Assembly (NCBI GenBank): GCA_964400495.1
Contig: CAYNTS010000060.1
Coordinates: 1-13,177, forward strand
DNA: 13,177 nt
Reading direction: 5' to 3'
DNA from: CAYNTS01 sp964400495
GTDB lineage: Bacteria; Fidelibacterota; Marinisomatia; SCGC-AAA003-L08; D37C17
Shown: in pieces, positions 1-8,174 of the stretch
Numbering within the stretch: position 1 is the stretch's first letter
How the letters are laid out: each line of letters begins with the position of its first letter
Notes under the pieces: model-generated
Databases searched by the model: none
Told to the model about the DNA's origin: nothing
The model's input: only the letters and a program-made list of their open reading frames with translations
Made by a program: the position numbers and the translations under genes

Positions 1-31
1 AAAAAGAGCAACTCCTGCTCTTCTTCTTTTT
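1..31 (-). terminator. Rho-independent terminator after ahcY (possibly bidirectional)
   Basis: A perfect 7-bp stem (AAGAGCA at 4-10, TGCTCTT at 16-22) encloses a 5-base loop. On the minus strand it ends in a T run at positions 3-1, which continues to the window edge and may extend beyond. It lies about 30 bases after the ahcY stop, where the end of the minus-strand cluster is expected. On the plus strand the stem is followed by a T-rich tract (23-31), so it may also terminate a gene arriving from the left. The stem and tracts are seen directly; the function is inferred. Confidence 0.75.
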
Positions 32-51
32 GATTTACCTTTTTGTTTCAT

Positions 52-1371
52 TTAATATCTGTATTGATCCGGTTTAAATGGTCCATCTTTGGAAACACCA
101 ATATATTCCTCTTGTTCGTCTGTCATCTTGGTTAATTTAATACCTAAATGGTCTAAATGTAATCTTGCAACTTCTTCATCTAATTGCTTCGGAAGTACAT
201 GAACCCCATTTTCAACATCTCCATTCCATAATGCCATTTGAGCAAGAACTTGATTCGTAAACGAAGTTGACATTACAAATGAGGAATGTCCAGTTGCATT
301 TCCAAGATTTACTAATCTTCCTCGAGAAAGTAAAATTATTGAATGACCATCTGAAAATTCAAATCTATCAACTTGGGGTTTAATATTAAACTCTTTAACA
401 GATGAATTATTTTCTAAGTAGGCTACATCAATTTCGTGATCAAAATGCCCAATATTGCATAAAATAGCATTATTTTTCATCTTTTCCATGTGTGTACCAG
501 TAACAATATCTCTATTTCCTGTTGAAGTAACAAAAATATCTCCAAATGAACATGCTTCATCCATTGTTACTACTGAGAATCCTTCCATAGCTGCTTGCAA
601 TGCACAAATTGGGTCAATTTCAGTGACAAATACCTGCGCACCGTACCCTGCCATAGATTGAGCACATCCCTTTCCTACGTCACCAAAGCCACAAACAACT
701 ACCTTTTTACCAGCAAGCATAATATCTGTAGCACGTTTTATTCCATCAGCAAGTGATTCTCTGCAACCATATTTATTATCAAATTTAGATTTAGTAACTG
801 AATCATTTACATTAATTGCAGGAAATGGTAAATCGTTTGTTTCAAACAATTGATATAATCTATGAACACCTGTTGTAGTTTCTTCAGAAACTCCTCGAAT
901 ATCAGAAATTAATTCTTTGCGCTTTTCTAAAATAACTTGGGTCAAATCACCCCCATCATCAAGAAGAATATTAGGTCCTTTACCACCATCAAAATCAAGA
1001 GTTTGTTCTATGCACCACCAATATTCTTCCTCAGATTCACCTTTCCATGCAAATACTGACAGTCCAACATCAGCAATAGCTGCTGCTGCATTATCTTGTG
1101 TTGAATAAATATTACATGATGACCAACGAACTTCTGCACCTAGTTCTACAAGAGTTTCTATTAACACTGCAGTTTGAATTGTCATGTGAATACAACCAGC
1201 AATTCGTGCACCTTTCAATGGTTTAGATTGACCATATTGCTTTCGAAGTGTCATTAGACCCGGCATTTCTACTTCAGCTAATTGAATTTCTTTTCGTCCA
1301 AAATCTGCTAAACTCATATCAGCAACTTTATAATTCATTGTTTTATTTCCTTCCACTAGAGAGTCTGACAT
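52..1371 (-). CDS. ahcY: Adenosylhomocysteinase (S-adenosyl-L-homocysteine hydrolase)
   Basis: Reversible cytosolic hydrolysis of S-adenosylhomocysteine to adenosine and homocysteine, using tightly bound NAD; this clears the product inhibitor of SAM-dependent methyltransferases. The 439 residues match the family length. Seen in the protein: an N-terminal substrate-binding part, a central Rossmann NAD site with a GFGDVGKG glycine motif (residues 228-235), the segment around GNRDI, the HFDHEID stretch, and the conserved C-terminal KPDQYRY tail that completes the neighbour's NAD site in the tetramer. It follows metK after an 8-base gap, so the two probably share a transcript and form a SAM production and recycling pair. 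The start used has AGGAG five bases upstream. A second ATG at 1338 (residue 12, MNYKVAD...) is also preceded by GGAAGGAAA and matches the usual family N-terminus, so the true start could be 11 residues later. Confidence 0.97.
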   Translation of the reverse strand: MSDSLVEGNKTMNYKVADMSLADFGRKEIQLAEVEMPGLMTLRKQYGQSKPLKGARIAGCIHMTIQTAVLIETLVELGAEVRWSSCNIYSTQDNAAAAIADVGLSVFAWKGESEEEYWWCIEQTLDFDGGKGPNILLDDGGDLTQVILEKRKELISDIRGVSEETTTGVHRLYQLFETNDLPFPAINVNDSVTKSKFDNKYGCRESLADGIKRATDIMLAGKKVVVCGFGDVGKGCAQSMAGYGAQVFVTEIDPICALQAAMEGFSVVTMDEACSFGDIFVTSTGNRDIVTGTHMEKMKNNAILCNIGHFDHEIDVAYLENNSSVKEFNIKPQVDRFEFSDGHSIILLSRGRLVNLGNATGHSSFVMSTSFTNQVLAQMALWNGDVENGVHVLPKQLDEEVARLHLDHLGIKLTKMTDEQEEYIGVSKDGPFKPDQYRY

Positions 1372-1379
1372 TTAAACTC

Positions 1380-2552
1380 CTAAATATATTTCTTTAATGT
1401 GTCAACCTTGTCCAATGCTTCCCAAGGCAAACCTTCACGTCCAAGATGCCCATACGCTGCTAATTGTTTATAGATAGGTTGTTTTAATTTTAAATGAGAA
1501 ATTATATCAGAGGGTTTAAGTCCAAATTTATCTTTTACAATTTCAGTTAACTTGTCGTCAGATAATTTGCCTGTTCCAAAGGTTTCAACGCTTACTGACA
1601 TAGGTTCTGCAACTCCAATGCTATATGCCAATTGTACTTCACATCTATCTGCTAAACCTGCTGCTACTAAATTTTTGGCTATATATCTTGTCATGTATGC
1701 TGCAGATCTATCAACTTTTGATGGATCTTTGCCAGAAAATGCACCACCACCATGGCGTGCATATCCTCCGTATGTATCCACAATAATTTTTCTCCCAGTT
1801 AACCCAGTATCTGCCTGCGGACCTCCAAAAACAAATCGGCCAGTACCATTAACAATAAATTCATTATCGTAAGCTATTCCATACTTTTCTAATATTGGTA
1901 GAATTACTTTATTAATGATATTTTCTGAAATAAATGCATGCTCTTTTTTTTCGGAACCAAATGTGTCTAACATGTCATCATGTTGTGTGGCAATTACAAC
2001 CTTTTTTACCCGAACCGGTGCAAAACCGTTATACTCAACTGATACTTGAGATTTTCCATCAGGTTGGAGCCAATTTAGCTCCCCATTTTTACGTACCTCA
2101 GCCAATTTTTCTGCTAATCTGTGTGAGAGTTGTATTGGCAACGGCATAAGTTCTGGAGTTTCATTACAGGCAAATCCAAACATTAAACCTTGATCGCCAG
2201 CCCCTTGTTCATGGTTATCATCATCCACTCCCTGTGAAATATGTGGACTCTGTTCATCAATCGTTGTCAACACAGCTGTAGCTTGGGCACTTAACCCAAC
2301 ATCTGAATGCGTATATCCAATATCTTTTAATGTATCACGAACAGTTTTGGGAATATCTACATACGCTTTGGTTGTAATTTCACCAGAAACCACCACAAGT
2401 CCAGTTGTCGCTAGTGTTTCGCAAGCAACTCTACCATCTGCATCTTGCTCTAATATTGCATCTAATATTGCATCAGAAATTTGGTCGCATACTTTATCAG
2501 GATGCCCCTCTGTGACCGATTCTGAAGTAAAAATAAAATTTCGTTCCACCAT
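1380..2552 (-). CDS. metK: S-adenosylmethionine synthetase (methionine adenosyltransferase)
   Basis: Makes S-adenosylmethionine from methionine and ATP, releasing phosphate and pyrophosphate, in the cytosol. At 390 residues it has the standard bacterial length. Signature elements are intact: the N-terminal FTSESVTEGHPDK with the HPDK active-site segment (residues 17-20), the GAGDQG hexapeptide (117-122), and the glycine-rich phosphate loop GGGAFSGKD (268-276) followed by PSKVDRSAAY. The start ATG is preceded by GGCGGGG. The 43-base gap upstream is the longest in the minus-strand cluster but too short for a SAM riboswitch. ahcY lies 8 bases downstream. Confidence 0.98.
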   Translation of the reverse strand: MVERNFIFTSESVTEGHPDKVCDQISDAILDAILEQDADGRVACETLATTGLVVVSGEITTKAYVDIPKTVRDTLKDIGYTHSDVGLSAQATAVLTTIDEQSPHISQGVDDDNHEQGAGDQGLMFGFACNETPELMPLPIQLSHRLAEKLAEVRKNGELNWLQPDGKSQVSVEYNGFAPVRVKKVVIATQHDDMLDTFGSEKKEHAFISENIINKVILPILEKYGIAYDNEFIVNGTGRFVFGGPQADTGLTGRKIIVDTYGGYARHGGGAFSGKDPSKVDRSAAYMTRYIAKNLVAAGLADRCEVQLAYSIGVAEPMSVSVETFGTGKLSDDKLTEIVKDKFGLKPSDIISHLKLKQPIYKQLAAYGHLGREGLPWEALDKVDTLKKYI

Positions 2553-2595
2553 TTCCCCGCCATAAATATTGTGATTATGCCCAACAAATAAACTG

Positions 2596-3495
2596 TTAAT
2601 TTCCTGTTAAAACCTCATTAAAACCAATTATTTTATTTGAAAGATTCATATTTTCAATTTCACTATTTTCAAACATAATAACATTATTTAATTCTGAATC
2701 TTTTATTTTACAATTATCTGAAATTGATGAAGATTTTAAATTTGAATTTATTACTTCAGCTGATTGTGAAATTTTATTGATATTACCTCTCAATAGAAAT
2801 TTATTGGTTTCGAGCATTGTTTGTGGAATACCACAATCCAAACAATTATCAACTTCAGCAATTTTGAAAACATGATTGTTTTCAACCATATTTTGAAGTG
2901 CATCCGTCAATTGAAACTCACCACGAGTTTTAATATTATTATCAATCAAATATTGAATCGAGTTTGTTAATGTAGCTTCCGATTTAATAAAGTAAACACC
3001 TGCAATTGCAAGATTGCTTTTGGGATTTTCCGGCTTTTCAACTAGTTTTGTAATCATCCCATCTTTATGTTCAACAATTCCATACCTTTGAGGGTCATCA
3101 ACTTCAAATATACCCAATGCACTATTTTGCATATTAATCAACTTTGCAAAATCCATTTGGAATATTGAATCACCTAATACTACCAAGACAGGAGTATCAT
3201 TTTTGTCATCTAATCCTTGATAAATTGCATGACCTAATCCTAGTTGTTCTGTTTGTTCAACAAATTGAAAGGATATTTCATTAGAATATCGATTTGCAAA
3301 CTCTACAACCTGTTCGCCTAAATGGCCAATAATAAGAGTAAAATCAGTAATTCCAATTTTAATTAAAGGTTCTAAAATATGTTCAAGGATTGGTTTCCCA
3401 GCAACTGGAAGTAAACATTTTTGTACCTTTTGCGTATGAGGTTCAAACCGAGTACCCTGCCCAGCTACTGGAATAATAGCTTTTATGGAGTTAAT
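2596..3495 (-). CDS. Sugar-phosphate nucleotidyltransferase (RmlA/GlmU-like) with C-terminal hexapeptide helix; ATT start proposed
   Basis: Predicted to transfer a nucleotidyl group from NTP to a sugar 1-phosphate, giving an NDP-sugar for surface polysaccharide or lipid glycosylation. The N-terminus reads KAIIPVAGQGTRF (residues 5-17), the Rossmann-like nucleotide loop. It continues with LLPVAGKPILEHIL, the LGDS metal-binding site (about 107-110), LVEKPENP, AIAGVYF and GEFQLTDAL, all typical of glucose-1-phosphate nucleotidyltransferases. The last 60 or so residues have the I/V-periodic pattern of a left-handed beta-helix, as in long RmlA-like and GlmU-like enzymes. The first ATG, GTG or TTG in frame is a TTG at 3186, which would remove the whole catalytic loop. 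An in-frame TAA at 3526-3528 closes the frame upstream, so the real start must be non-canonical. ATT at 3493-3495, one base after the hpf TAG, gives the natural N-terminus MNSIKAIIPVAG and 299 residues; ATA at 3484-3486 is the alternative. The exact sugar and NTP cannot be told. Confidence 0.85.
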   Translation of the reverse strand: MNSIKAIIPVAGQGTRFEPHTQKVQKCLLPVAGKPILEHILEPLIKIGITDFTLIIGHLGEQVVEFANRYSNEISFQFVEQTEQLGLGHAIYQGLDDKNDTPVLVVLGDSIFQMDFAKLINMQNSALGIFEVDDPQRYGIVEHKDGMITKLVEKPENPKSNLAIAGVYFIKSEATLTNSIQYLIDNNIKTRGEFQLTDALQNMVENNHVFKIAEVDNCLDCGIPQTMLETNKFLLRGNINKISQSAEVINSNLKSSSISDNCKIKDSELNNVIMFENSEIENMNLSNKIIGFNEVLTGN

Positions 3496-3496
3496 A

Positions 3497-3784
3497 CTAT
3501 TTACCCATTGACTTATCGTGATGTTTTACTAATTGTATTTTTATTTTTTCAACTGCATTTACTAATGAAATTTCAAATACAGATGCATTGTCATGAGAAA
3601 CAAAATCATGTCCTTTAGCATGTACTTTAATTTCTACTGATTCACCAGATGCATCTTTTGTGAGTACAATATGGCAATTCATAATTCCATGATTAAATTT
3701 TTCAATTTTACCGACTTTCTCATCAACCAAATCCCGTAATTTATCAGATGGTGTAAAGTGTCTTGCTGTCATTTCTATATTCAT
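3497..3784 (-). CDS. hpf: Ribosome hibernation promoting factor, short form (HPF/RaiA family)
   Basis: A 95-residue protein of the sigma-54 modulation/S30EA family, which binds the 30S subunit near the mRNA and tRNA channel and helps inactivate or dimerise ribosomes in slow growth. The N-terminus MNIEMTARHFTPSDKLRDLV and the following EKVGKIEKFNHGI match the fold; the VEIKVHAKGHDFVSHDNASVF segment is also typical. It lacks the C-terminal dimerisation domain of long HPF, so it is a short HPF or RaiA-like protein. The start has AAGGGG upstream. It follows pckA by 16 bases, and its TAG stop lies one base before the proposed ATT start of the nucleotidyltransferase, suggesting translational coupling. 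Confidence 0.92.
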   Translation of the reverse strand: MNIEMTARHFTPSDKLRDLVDEKVGKIEKFNHGIMNCHIVLTKDASGESVEIKVHAKGHDFVSHDNASVFEISLVNAVEKIKIQLVKHHDKSMGK

Positions 3785-3800
3785 TATGTCCCCTTTCTTT

Positions 3801-5411
3801 TTATTTTGGTCCGACGTGTTTTAAATTTTCTACTTCAGACCCATAAGATTCAAAGTTATCTCTAAATAGTTTTGCCAATTCTTTGGCTTGATTATCATAT
3901 TCTGCTTTATTATCCCAAGCTTCACGAGGGTTTAATACTTTAGTTTCAACACCCTGTAAAGTGGTTGGTATTGCCAAACCAAATACTGGATCAATTTGAA
4001 ATTCGCTATTTTCAATTGAACCATCTAAAATAGCAGTTATCATTGCACGAGTGTTTTGAATACTTACTCGTTTTGCACCCGATTTAGCTGAACCGCCATT
4101 CCATCCAGTGTTAACAAGATACACATTCACATTATATGTTTCAATTTTTAACTTCAATAAATTAGCATATCTCAAAGGATGTAATGTTAAAAATGGTCCT
4201 CCAAAACATGGAGAAAAAGTAGCTTGTGGTTCAGTAATTCCTCGTTCAGTTCCTGCAACTTTTGCGGTATACCCAGAAATAAAATGATACATTGCTTGCT
4301 CAGTTGTCAATTTTGAAACTGGTGGTAAAATACCGTACGCATCACATGTAAGAAAAATAATATTTTTAGGATGCGAAGCCATACTATCTTTACCTTGTGC
4401 AAACAATGAATTTTCAATATGGTTTAATGGGTATGAAACGCGTGTATTTTCTGTCTTAGAACCATCTGTAAAATCAATAATTCGTGTTGTATCATCCGCT
4501 ACTACATTTTCGAGTAATGCCCCATGTTTAATCGCATTATAAATATCGGGTTCTGCTTCTTTATTTAAATTGATGGTTTTTGCATAACATCCACCCTCAA
4601 TATTAAAAATTCCATTGTCAGACCAACCATGCTCATCATCACCTATTAATGGTCTATTTGGGTCGGTTGATAAAGTTGTTTTTCCAGTACCAGATAGTCC
4701 AAAAAATAATGCAGTGTCGTCACCATCTTTATCTACATTAGCTGAGCAATGCATAGATAAAATTCCTTTCAATGGAAGTATGAAATTCATTACGGAAAAA
4801 ATACCTTTTTTCATTTCTCCACCATATTCTGTACCACCAATAATAGCAACGCGTCTTTTCATGTGGAACAAAATAAATGTACTGGAATTGAGCCCATGTT
4901 CTTCAAATTTGTCATTATGAACATCAGAAGCATTAATAATAGTGAAATCAGGTGCAAAATTGGTCAATTGATTGTGTATTGGACGAATAAACATATTATT
5001 TGCAAAATGTGCTTGCCATGCTTTCCGAGCAATAATACGTACATTCAATCTATTTTCAACATCAGCCCCTGCAAACCCATCAAACACATAGGTATTTGTA
5101 GATTCATTTGCCAAATTATAATAATAAACGACCTTGTTGAAAAGCTCATCAAAAACAGACTCATCTACTTTTCTATTGACCGGACCCCACCAAAATTCTT
5201 GATTTGTTGTAGATTCATCCACTATAAATTTATCCATAGGAGAACGACCTGTATATTTCCCGGTATCTACCATAGTAGCACCGTTCATTCCCATCTTCCC
5301 TTCTTGATTTAGAATTGTATGCTCAATAAGTTTTTCAACAGGTAGATTCCTATGAATTTTACCAATATTATTTAATCCTAATTTGTCAATCCCTAATTCA
5401 ACTTCTCTCAT
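3801..5411 (-). CDS. pckA: Phosphoenolpyruvate carboxykinase (ATP)
   Basis: Converts oxaloacetate and ATP to phosphoenolpyruvate, CO2 and ADP, the first committed step of gluconeogenesis, in the cytosol. At 536 residues it is close to the E. coli enzyme length. Visible sites: the GRSP substrate-binding arginine near residue 56, YGGEMKKG (196-203) with the metal-site lysine region, His221, the kinase-1a P-loop GLSGTGKT (238-245), and the kinase-2 DDEHGW motif (258-263). The ATP-dependent class is indicated by this P-loop and by overall length. GAGGA lies six bases before the ATG, and the start is 8 bases after the xer stop. The enzyme suggests use of organic acids or amino acids as carbon source. 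Confidence 0.97.
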   Translation of the reverse strand: MREVELGIDKLGLNNIGKIHRNLPVEKLIEHTILNQEGKMGMNGATMVDTGKYTGRSPMDKFIVDESTTNQEFWWGPVNRKVDESVFDELFNKVVYYYNLANESTNTYVFDGFAGADVENRLNVRIIARKAWQAHFANNMFIRPIHNQLTNFAPDFTIINASDVHNDKFEEHGLNSSTFILFHMKRRVAIIGGTEYGGEMKKGIFSVMNFILPLKGILSMHCSANVDKDGDDTALFFGLSGTGKTTLSTDPNRPLIGDDEHGWSDNGIFNIEGGCYAKTINLNKEAEPDIYNAIKHGALLENVVADDTTRIIDFTDGSKTENTRVSYPLNHIENSLFAQGKDSMASHPKNIIFLTCDAYGILPPVSKLTTEQAMYHFISGYTAKVAGTERGITEPQATFSPCFGGPFLTLHPLRYANLLKLKIETYNVNVYLVNTGWNGGSAKSGAKRVSIQNTRAMITAILDGSIENSEFQIDPVFGLAIPTTLQGVETKVLNPREAWDNKAEYDNQAKELAKLFRDNFESYGSEVENLKHVGPK

Positions 5412-5419
5412 TTAAATCC

Positions 5420-6328
5420 TCATTTTGCATGTGGATGGGCCTGTTTATATGCCTCTTTCATTTTATCCACTTTAACATGCGTATAAATTTGCGTTGATGA
5501 TAAACTACTATGCCCCAATAAATCTTTTACAGCCATTAAATCTGCACCATTTTCAAGTAAATGTGTTGCAAACGTATGTCGCAAAGAATGTGGGCTTAAC
5601 TTTTCATTTTTTGACACTATTTTAATATATTTTTTAACAATATTATAGACGGTATTTCCACTAATATGTGGGCTTGTACTTTTAACTTGTTGTGGAAAAA
5701 GAAAAATAGAATTAACCATACTTTTTATTTCACTTCTTTTGCTTAAATATTTTCTCATTGCTTTTCCGGCTAACTCACCTAATATTACCAATCTATCTTT
5801 TTTTCCCTTACCTGTTATTTGAATACTTCTACTTTCTAGTTTTATCTTGCTCATCTTAATTTGAACCAATTCCGATATTCGCATTCCAGTGGAATAAAAT
5901 AATTCTAAAATTAAAAGGTCGCGGGATGATTGATATGTATCATCTACGGGGAGATTAAGTAAATCATCAATTTCTGAAACCTGTAAATAATTTGGTAACC
6001 GTTTTGGGAGTTTTGGCGATTTGATTGACTGAGTAACATTAACATCGACAACACTATTTTCTGTTAAATATTTAAAAAGTGATTTTATGGAAGCTAATTT
6101 TCTAGAAACAGTTCTTGCTGATTTCTTTCTTGCTGAGGATAATGACCGTAAATATAATTGCACATCAGATTTTTCAACATCAAGAATAGATGTTTTTGGC
6201 TTGGTATCTTCTATAAATGAAACAAATGAATTCAAATCTGTAGTATAAGCACGAAGTGTGTGCTGTGATAATTTTCTTTCATTGGTTAAACAATCGATAA
6301 ATTCGGTGATAATCTTTTGATTATTCAT
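5420..6328 (-). CDS. xerC: Tyrosine recombinase XerC/XerD
   Basis: A 302-residue site-specific recombinase that would act with a partner at dif to resolve chromosome dimers at division. The N-terminal SAM-like core-binding domain spans about residues 4-90 and the catalytic domain about 110-298. All six catalytic residues are visible: Arg150 (TGMRISE), Lys174 (GKGKKDR), His247 and Arg250 (HSLRHTFATHLL), His273 (LGH) and Tyr282 (IYTHV). Length, lack of extra domains and position inside a housekeeping cluster argue for a Xer protein rather than a phage integrase. XerC and XerD cannot be separated reliably here. Its ATG lies within the last codons of the rluD-like gene (8-base overlap), so translation is probably coupled; no clear SD is seen. 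Confidence 0.93.
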   Translation of the reverse strand: MNNQKIITEFIDCLTNERKLSQHTLRAYTTDLNSFVSFIEDTKPKTSILDVEKSDVQLYLRSLSSARKKSARTVSRKLASIKSLFKYLTENSVVDVNVTQSIKSPKLPKRLPNYLQVSEIDDLLNLPVDDTYQSSRDLLILELFYSTGMRISELVQIKMSKIKLESRSIQITGKGKKDRLVILGELAGKAMRKYLSKRSEIKSMVNSIFLFPQQVKSTSPHISGNTVYNIVKKYIKIVSKNEKLSPHSLRHTFATHLLENGADLMAVKDLLGHSSLSSTQIYTHVKVDKMKEAYKQAHPHAK

Positions 6329-7283
6329 GTAGGTCAGTTAAAATATTTTGAATTCTAATCATGTCATCTGGTATTGGTGCTTCAAACACCACTTTTTCTC
6401 CATTTGCAGGATGTTTAATTTCTATCTTTTCAGCGTGTAATGCAACACGATTCATATTTTTAAACAATCTATTTAATAGCATTGAGTATTGTGTATGATA
6501 CGATTTGATTCTTTTTTTCCCACCTGAATATAATTCATCTGCAAATATTGGATGTCCAATTGACTTTAAATGAACTCTTAACTGGTGAGTTCTGCCAGTT
6601 TTTGGAAATAAGGAAACAACAGAAAGCGGAGCTAAGTATGAATCAGTTTTATATTGCGTAAATGAATGCTTGCCGTTTGAACTAACCATATCAAAGGCTT
6701 GTCTATTTCTAGAATGTCGCCCTATTAACCCCTCTATCTCACCCTTATCGTCTATTTGTCCCCAAACAATAGCTTTGTATTGTTTTTTTATTGATCGTTT
6801 TTCAAATTGTTTTGCTAAATTCATGTGAGATTCATCTGTTTTTGCTACTAAAATAACACCTGATGTTTCTTTATCTAAACGATGTACAATTCCCGGCCTA
6901 ATATCACTACTTCCAGATGATAATTCATTGAAGTGATACATCAATCCATTCACTAAAGTTCCTGTCCAATTTCCACTTGCGGGATGAACTACTAGTCCCG
7001 ATTGTTTATTAATTACGATTAGATGCTCATCTTCATAAATAACATTTAAATCAATAGGTTCAGCTAAAACCTTAGTGATTTCATCACTAACAAACTCACA
7101 GTGTATATTTTCATTTCCCTTAAGTGTTTGTGATGCCTTTGAAGCGTGTCCGTTAACTGTAACGAGTCCTCGTGATATATAGTTTTTGATTTTTGATCGT
7201 GAGTATTGTGGGAGTTTTTCAGCAATAAACACATCCAAACGAATATTTTCAATATCAACTTGTAAATCAAATTGATGTGTCAT
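6321..7283 (-). CDS. rluD: RluA/RluD-family 23S rRNA pseudouridine synthase
   Basis: Isomerises uridine to pseudouridine in rRNA, most likely in 23S rRNA if it is RluD. At 320 residues it has the RluD-like layout: an S4 RNA-binding domain at about residues 14-65 (LDVFIAEKLPQYSRSKIKNYISRG), then the catalytic domain. That contains NKQSGLVVHPASG (92-104), the motif II sequence GIVHRLDKETSG (131-142) with catalytic Asp137, and FPKTGRTHQLRVHL near the RNA site. The presence of the S4 domain favours RluD over RluA, but the substrate uridines are inferred. There is no recognisable SD before the ATG, which lies 7 bases after the lspA stop, so translation probably depends on upstream ribosomes. Confidence 0.92.
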   Translation of the reverse strand: MTHQFDLQVDIENIRLDVFIAEKLPQYSRSKIKNYISRGLVTVNGHASKASQTLKGNENIHCEFVSDEITKVLAEPIDLNVIYEDEHLIVINKQSGLVVHPASGNWTGTLVNGLMYHFNELSSGSSDIRPGIVHRLDKETSGVILVAKTDESHMNLAKQFEKRSIKKQYKAIVWGQIDDKGEIEGLIGRHSRNRQAFDMVSSNGKHSFTQYKTDSYLAPLSVVSLFPKTGRTHQLRVHLKSIGHPIFADELYSGGKKRIKSYHTQYSMLLNRLFKNMNRVALHAEKIEIKHPANGEKVVFEAPIPDDMIRIQNILTDLHE

Positions 7284-7290
7284 AATTGTG

Positions 7291-7785
7291 TTAGTTTACC
7301 GTTTTTGAATGCAAATATGAGTGAATAAAATAGAGTACTATCCCAACTGATACTGCTGAATCAGCAATATTAAAAATATACCAACGGTGAGCACCAATAC
7401 CGACATCAATAAAATCTACTACTCCATTATAGCCTGAATTAGGAATAAAAAATAATACTCTATCAATTAAATTACCAATTGCACCACCTAAAATAAGAGA
7501 AAGTCCAACTGAATTAAAATTAAATTTATTTCCATAAATAAAAAGATATCGACTAATAAATATAGTCGCTAAGAAACTAAATATTGCAATTATGACATTA
7601 AATGAACCTACTCTAATCCCAAATGCAATTCCAGGATTTTCTACAAAAACAAATCGTAAATAATTTCCTAAAATATTTATATGGTCAAATAGGAGTAAAT
7701 TATTTACATCCCAATATTGTTTGATAGAAATTTTACTAAATTGATCTAAAATTACGACCAAAATAGTTGGAATAAATATTTGCAA
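7291..7785 (-). CDS. lspA: Lipoprotein signal peptidase (signal peptidase II)
   Basis: Inner-membrane aspartyl protease that cleaves prolipoproteins before the lipidated cysteine. The 164 residues form about four membrane segments (near 3-20, 62-83, 92-110 and 136-157). Conserved elements are present: D14 and K18 in the first helix (LDQFSK), Asn50 in VENPGIAFG, and the two catalytic aspartates Asp108 (GNLIDR) and Asp142 (FNIADS). The start is a TTG immediately after the TAA of the traR/dksA-like gene and in the same frame, with AAGG a few bases upstream. A later TTG at residue 9 would cut into the first helix, so the first is preferred. Confidence 0.95.
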   Translation of the reverse strand: MQIFIPTILVVILDQFSKISIKQYWDVNNLLLFDHINILGNYLRFVFVENPGIAFGIRVGSFNVIIAIFSFLATIFISRYLFIYGNKFNFNSVGLSLILGGAIGNLIDRVLFFIPNSGYNGVVDFIDVGIGAHRWYIFNIADSAVSVGIVLYFIHSYLHSKTVN

Positions 7786-8163
7786 TTATTTAACCTTAGT
7801 TTTGCATGTGAAACAACTAGTTGTGTGAGGAACTTCAAACAATCTTTCCTTAGCAATCAACTCACTACATTCTTTACACACCCCAAATCTACCTTCTTCA
7901 ATCATATCTAATGCTTTGTTTAAATATTCTACAAATTTATTTTCTCTAGCAATCAAATAATAACTTTTTTCCATTTCAGAGTGGTCTGATCCTGCATCAG
8001 CCATGTGAGAAGAATATATTGCATTATGAGTATTATTACTTTTCATATCTTCTGCACGTTCTCTAGCTATATTCAAATCATTTATGGCTTTTTCTCGTTT
8101 TCCTAGAATGATTTTTTGGAAGTCTTGCAACTCCTTTTTCGTCCATTTTTTCTTTCCTGTCAT
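7786..8163 (-). CDS. TraR/DksA-family zinc-finger protein
   Basis: A 125-residue DksA/TraR-type protein expected to insert into the RNA polymerase secondary channel and modulate transcription, often with ppGpp. It has an N-terminal charged helical region (about 8-45), an acidic tip region with MADAGSD (54-60), a second helix (about 65-90) and a C4 zinc finger with Cys96, Cys99, Cys117 and Cys120 (CxxC, 17 residues, CxxC). It is shorter than E. coli DksA and its tip reads ADAGSD rather than DPVDR, so ppGpp synergy cannot be assumed. It sits between ileS and lspA, an arrangement known from FCB and related phyla. It has the strongest ribosome binding site in the window. Confidence 0.9.
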   Translation of the reverse strand: MTGKKKWTKKELQDFQKIILGKREKAINDLNIARERAEDMKSNNTHNAIYSSHMADAGSDHSEMEKSYYLIARENKFVEYLNKALDMIEEGRFGVCKECSELIAKERLFEVPHTTSCFTCKTKVK

Positions 8164-8168
8164 TACTG

Positions 8169-8174
8169 CCTCCT
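8169..8174 (-). promoter_or_regulatory. Strong Shine-Dalgarno of the traR/dksA-like gene overlapping the ileS stop
   Basis: AGGAGG lies five bases before the traR/dksA-like ATG and overlaps the ileS TAG stop (8173-8175). It fixes the start of the downstream gene and shows that this genome uses canonical SD sequences. Ribosomes ending ileS would cover the site, so initiation may be coupled to or modulated by ileS termination. Confidence 0.8.

Noticed and set aside
2447..2476. Tandem near-repeat of about 12 bases inside metK
   Set aside because: It encodes the conserved DAILDAIL stretch of MetK, so the repetition follows from the protein sequence.
2553..2595. SAM riboswitch in the gap upstream of metK
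   Set aside because: The gap is 43 bases, too short for known SAM aptamers, and no suitable stems are visible.
4863..5312. 149-residue open frame on the plus strand opposite pckA
   Set aside because: It lies wholly antisense to a strongly conserved gene, has no RBS, and its composition looks like a reverse-strand shadow. The other plus-strand frames between 455 and 10454 are rejected for the same reason.
5420..6328. Tyrosine recombinase as a sign of an integrated element
   Set aside because: Length, domain layout and tight placement in a housekeeping cluster fit XerC/XerD. No att-like repeats, tRNA or phage genes are nearby.
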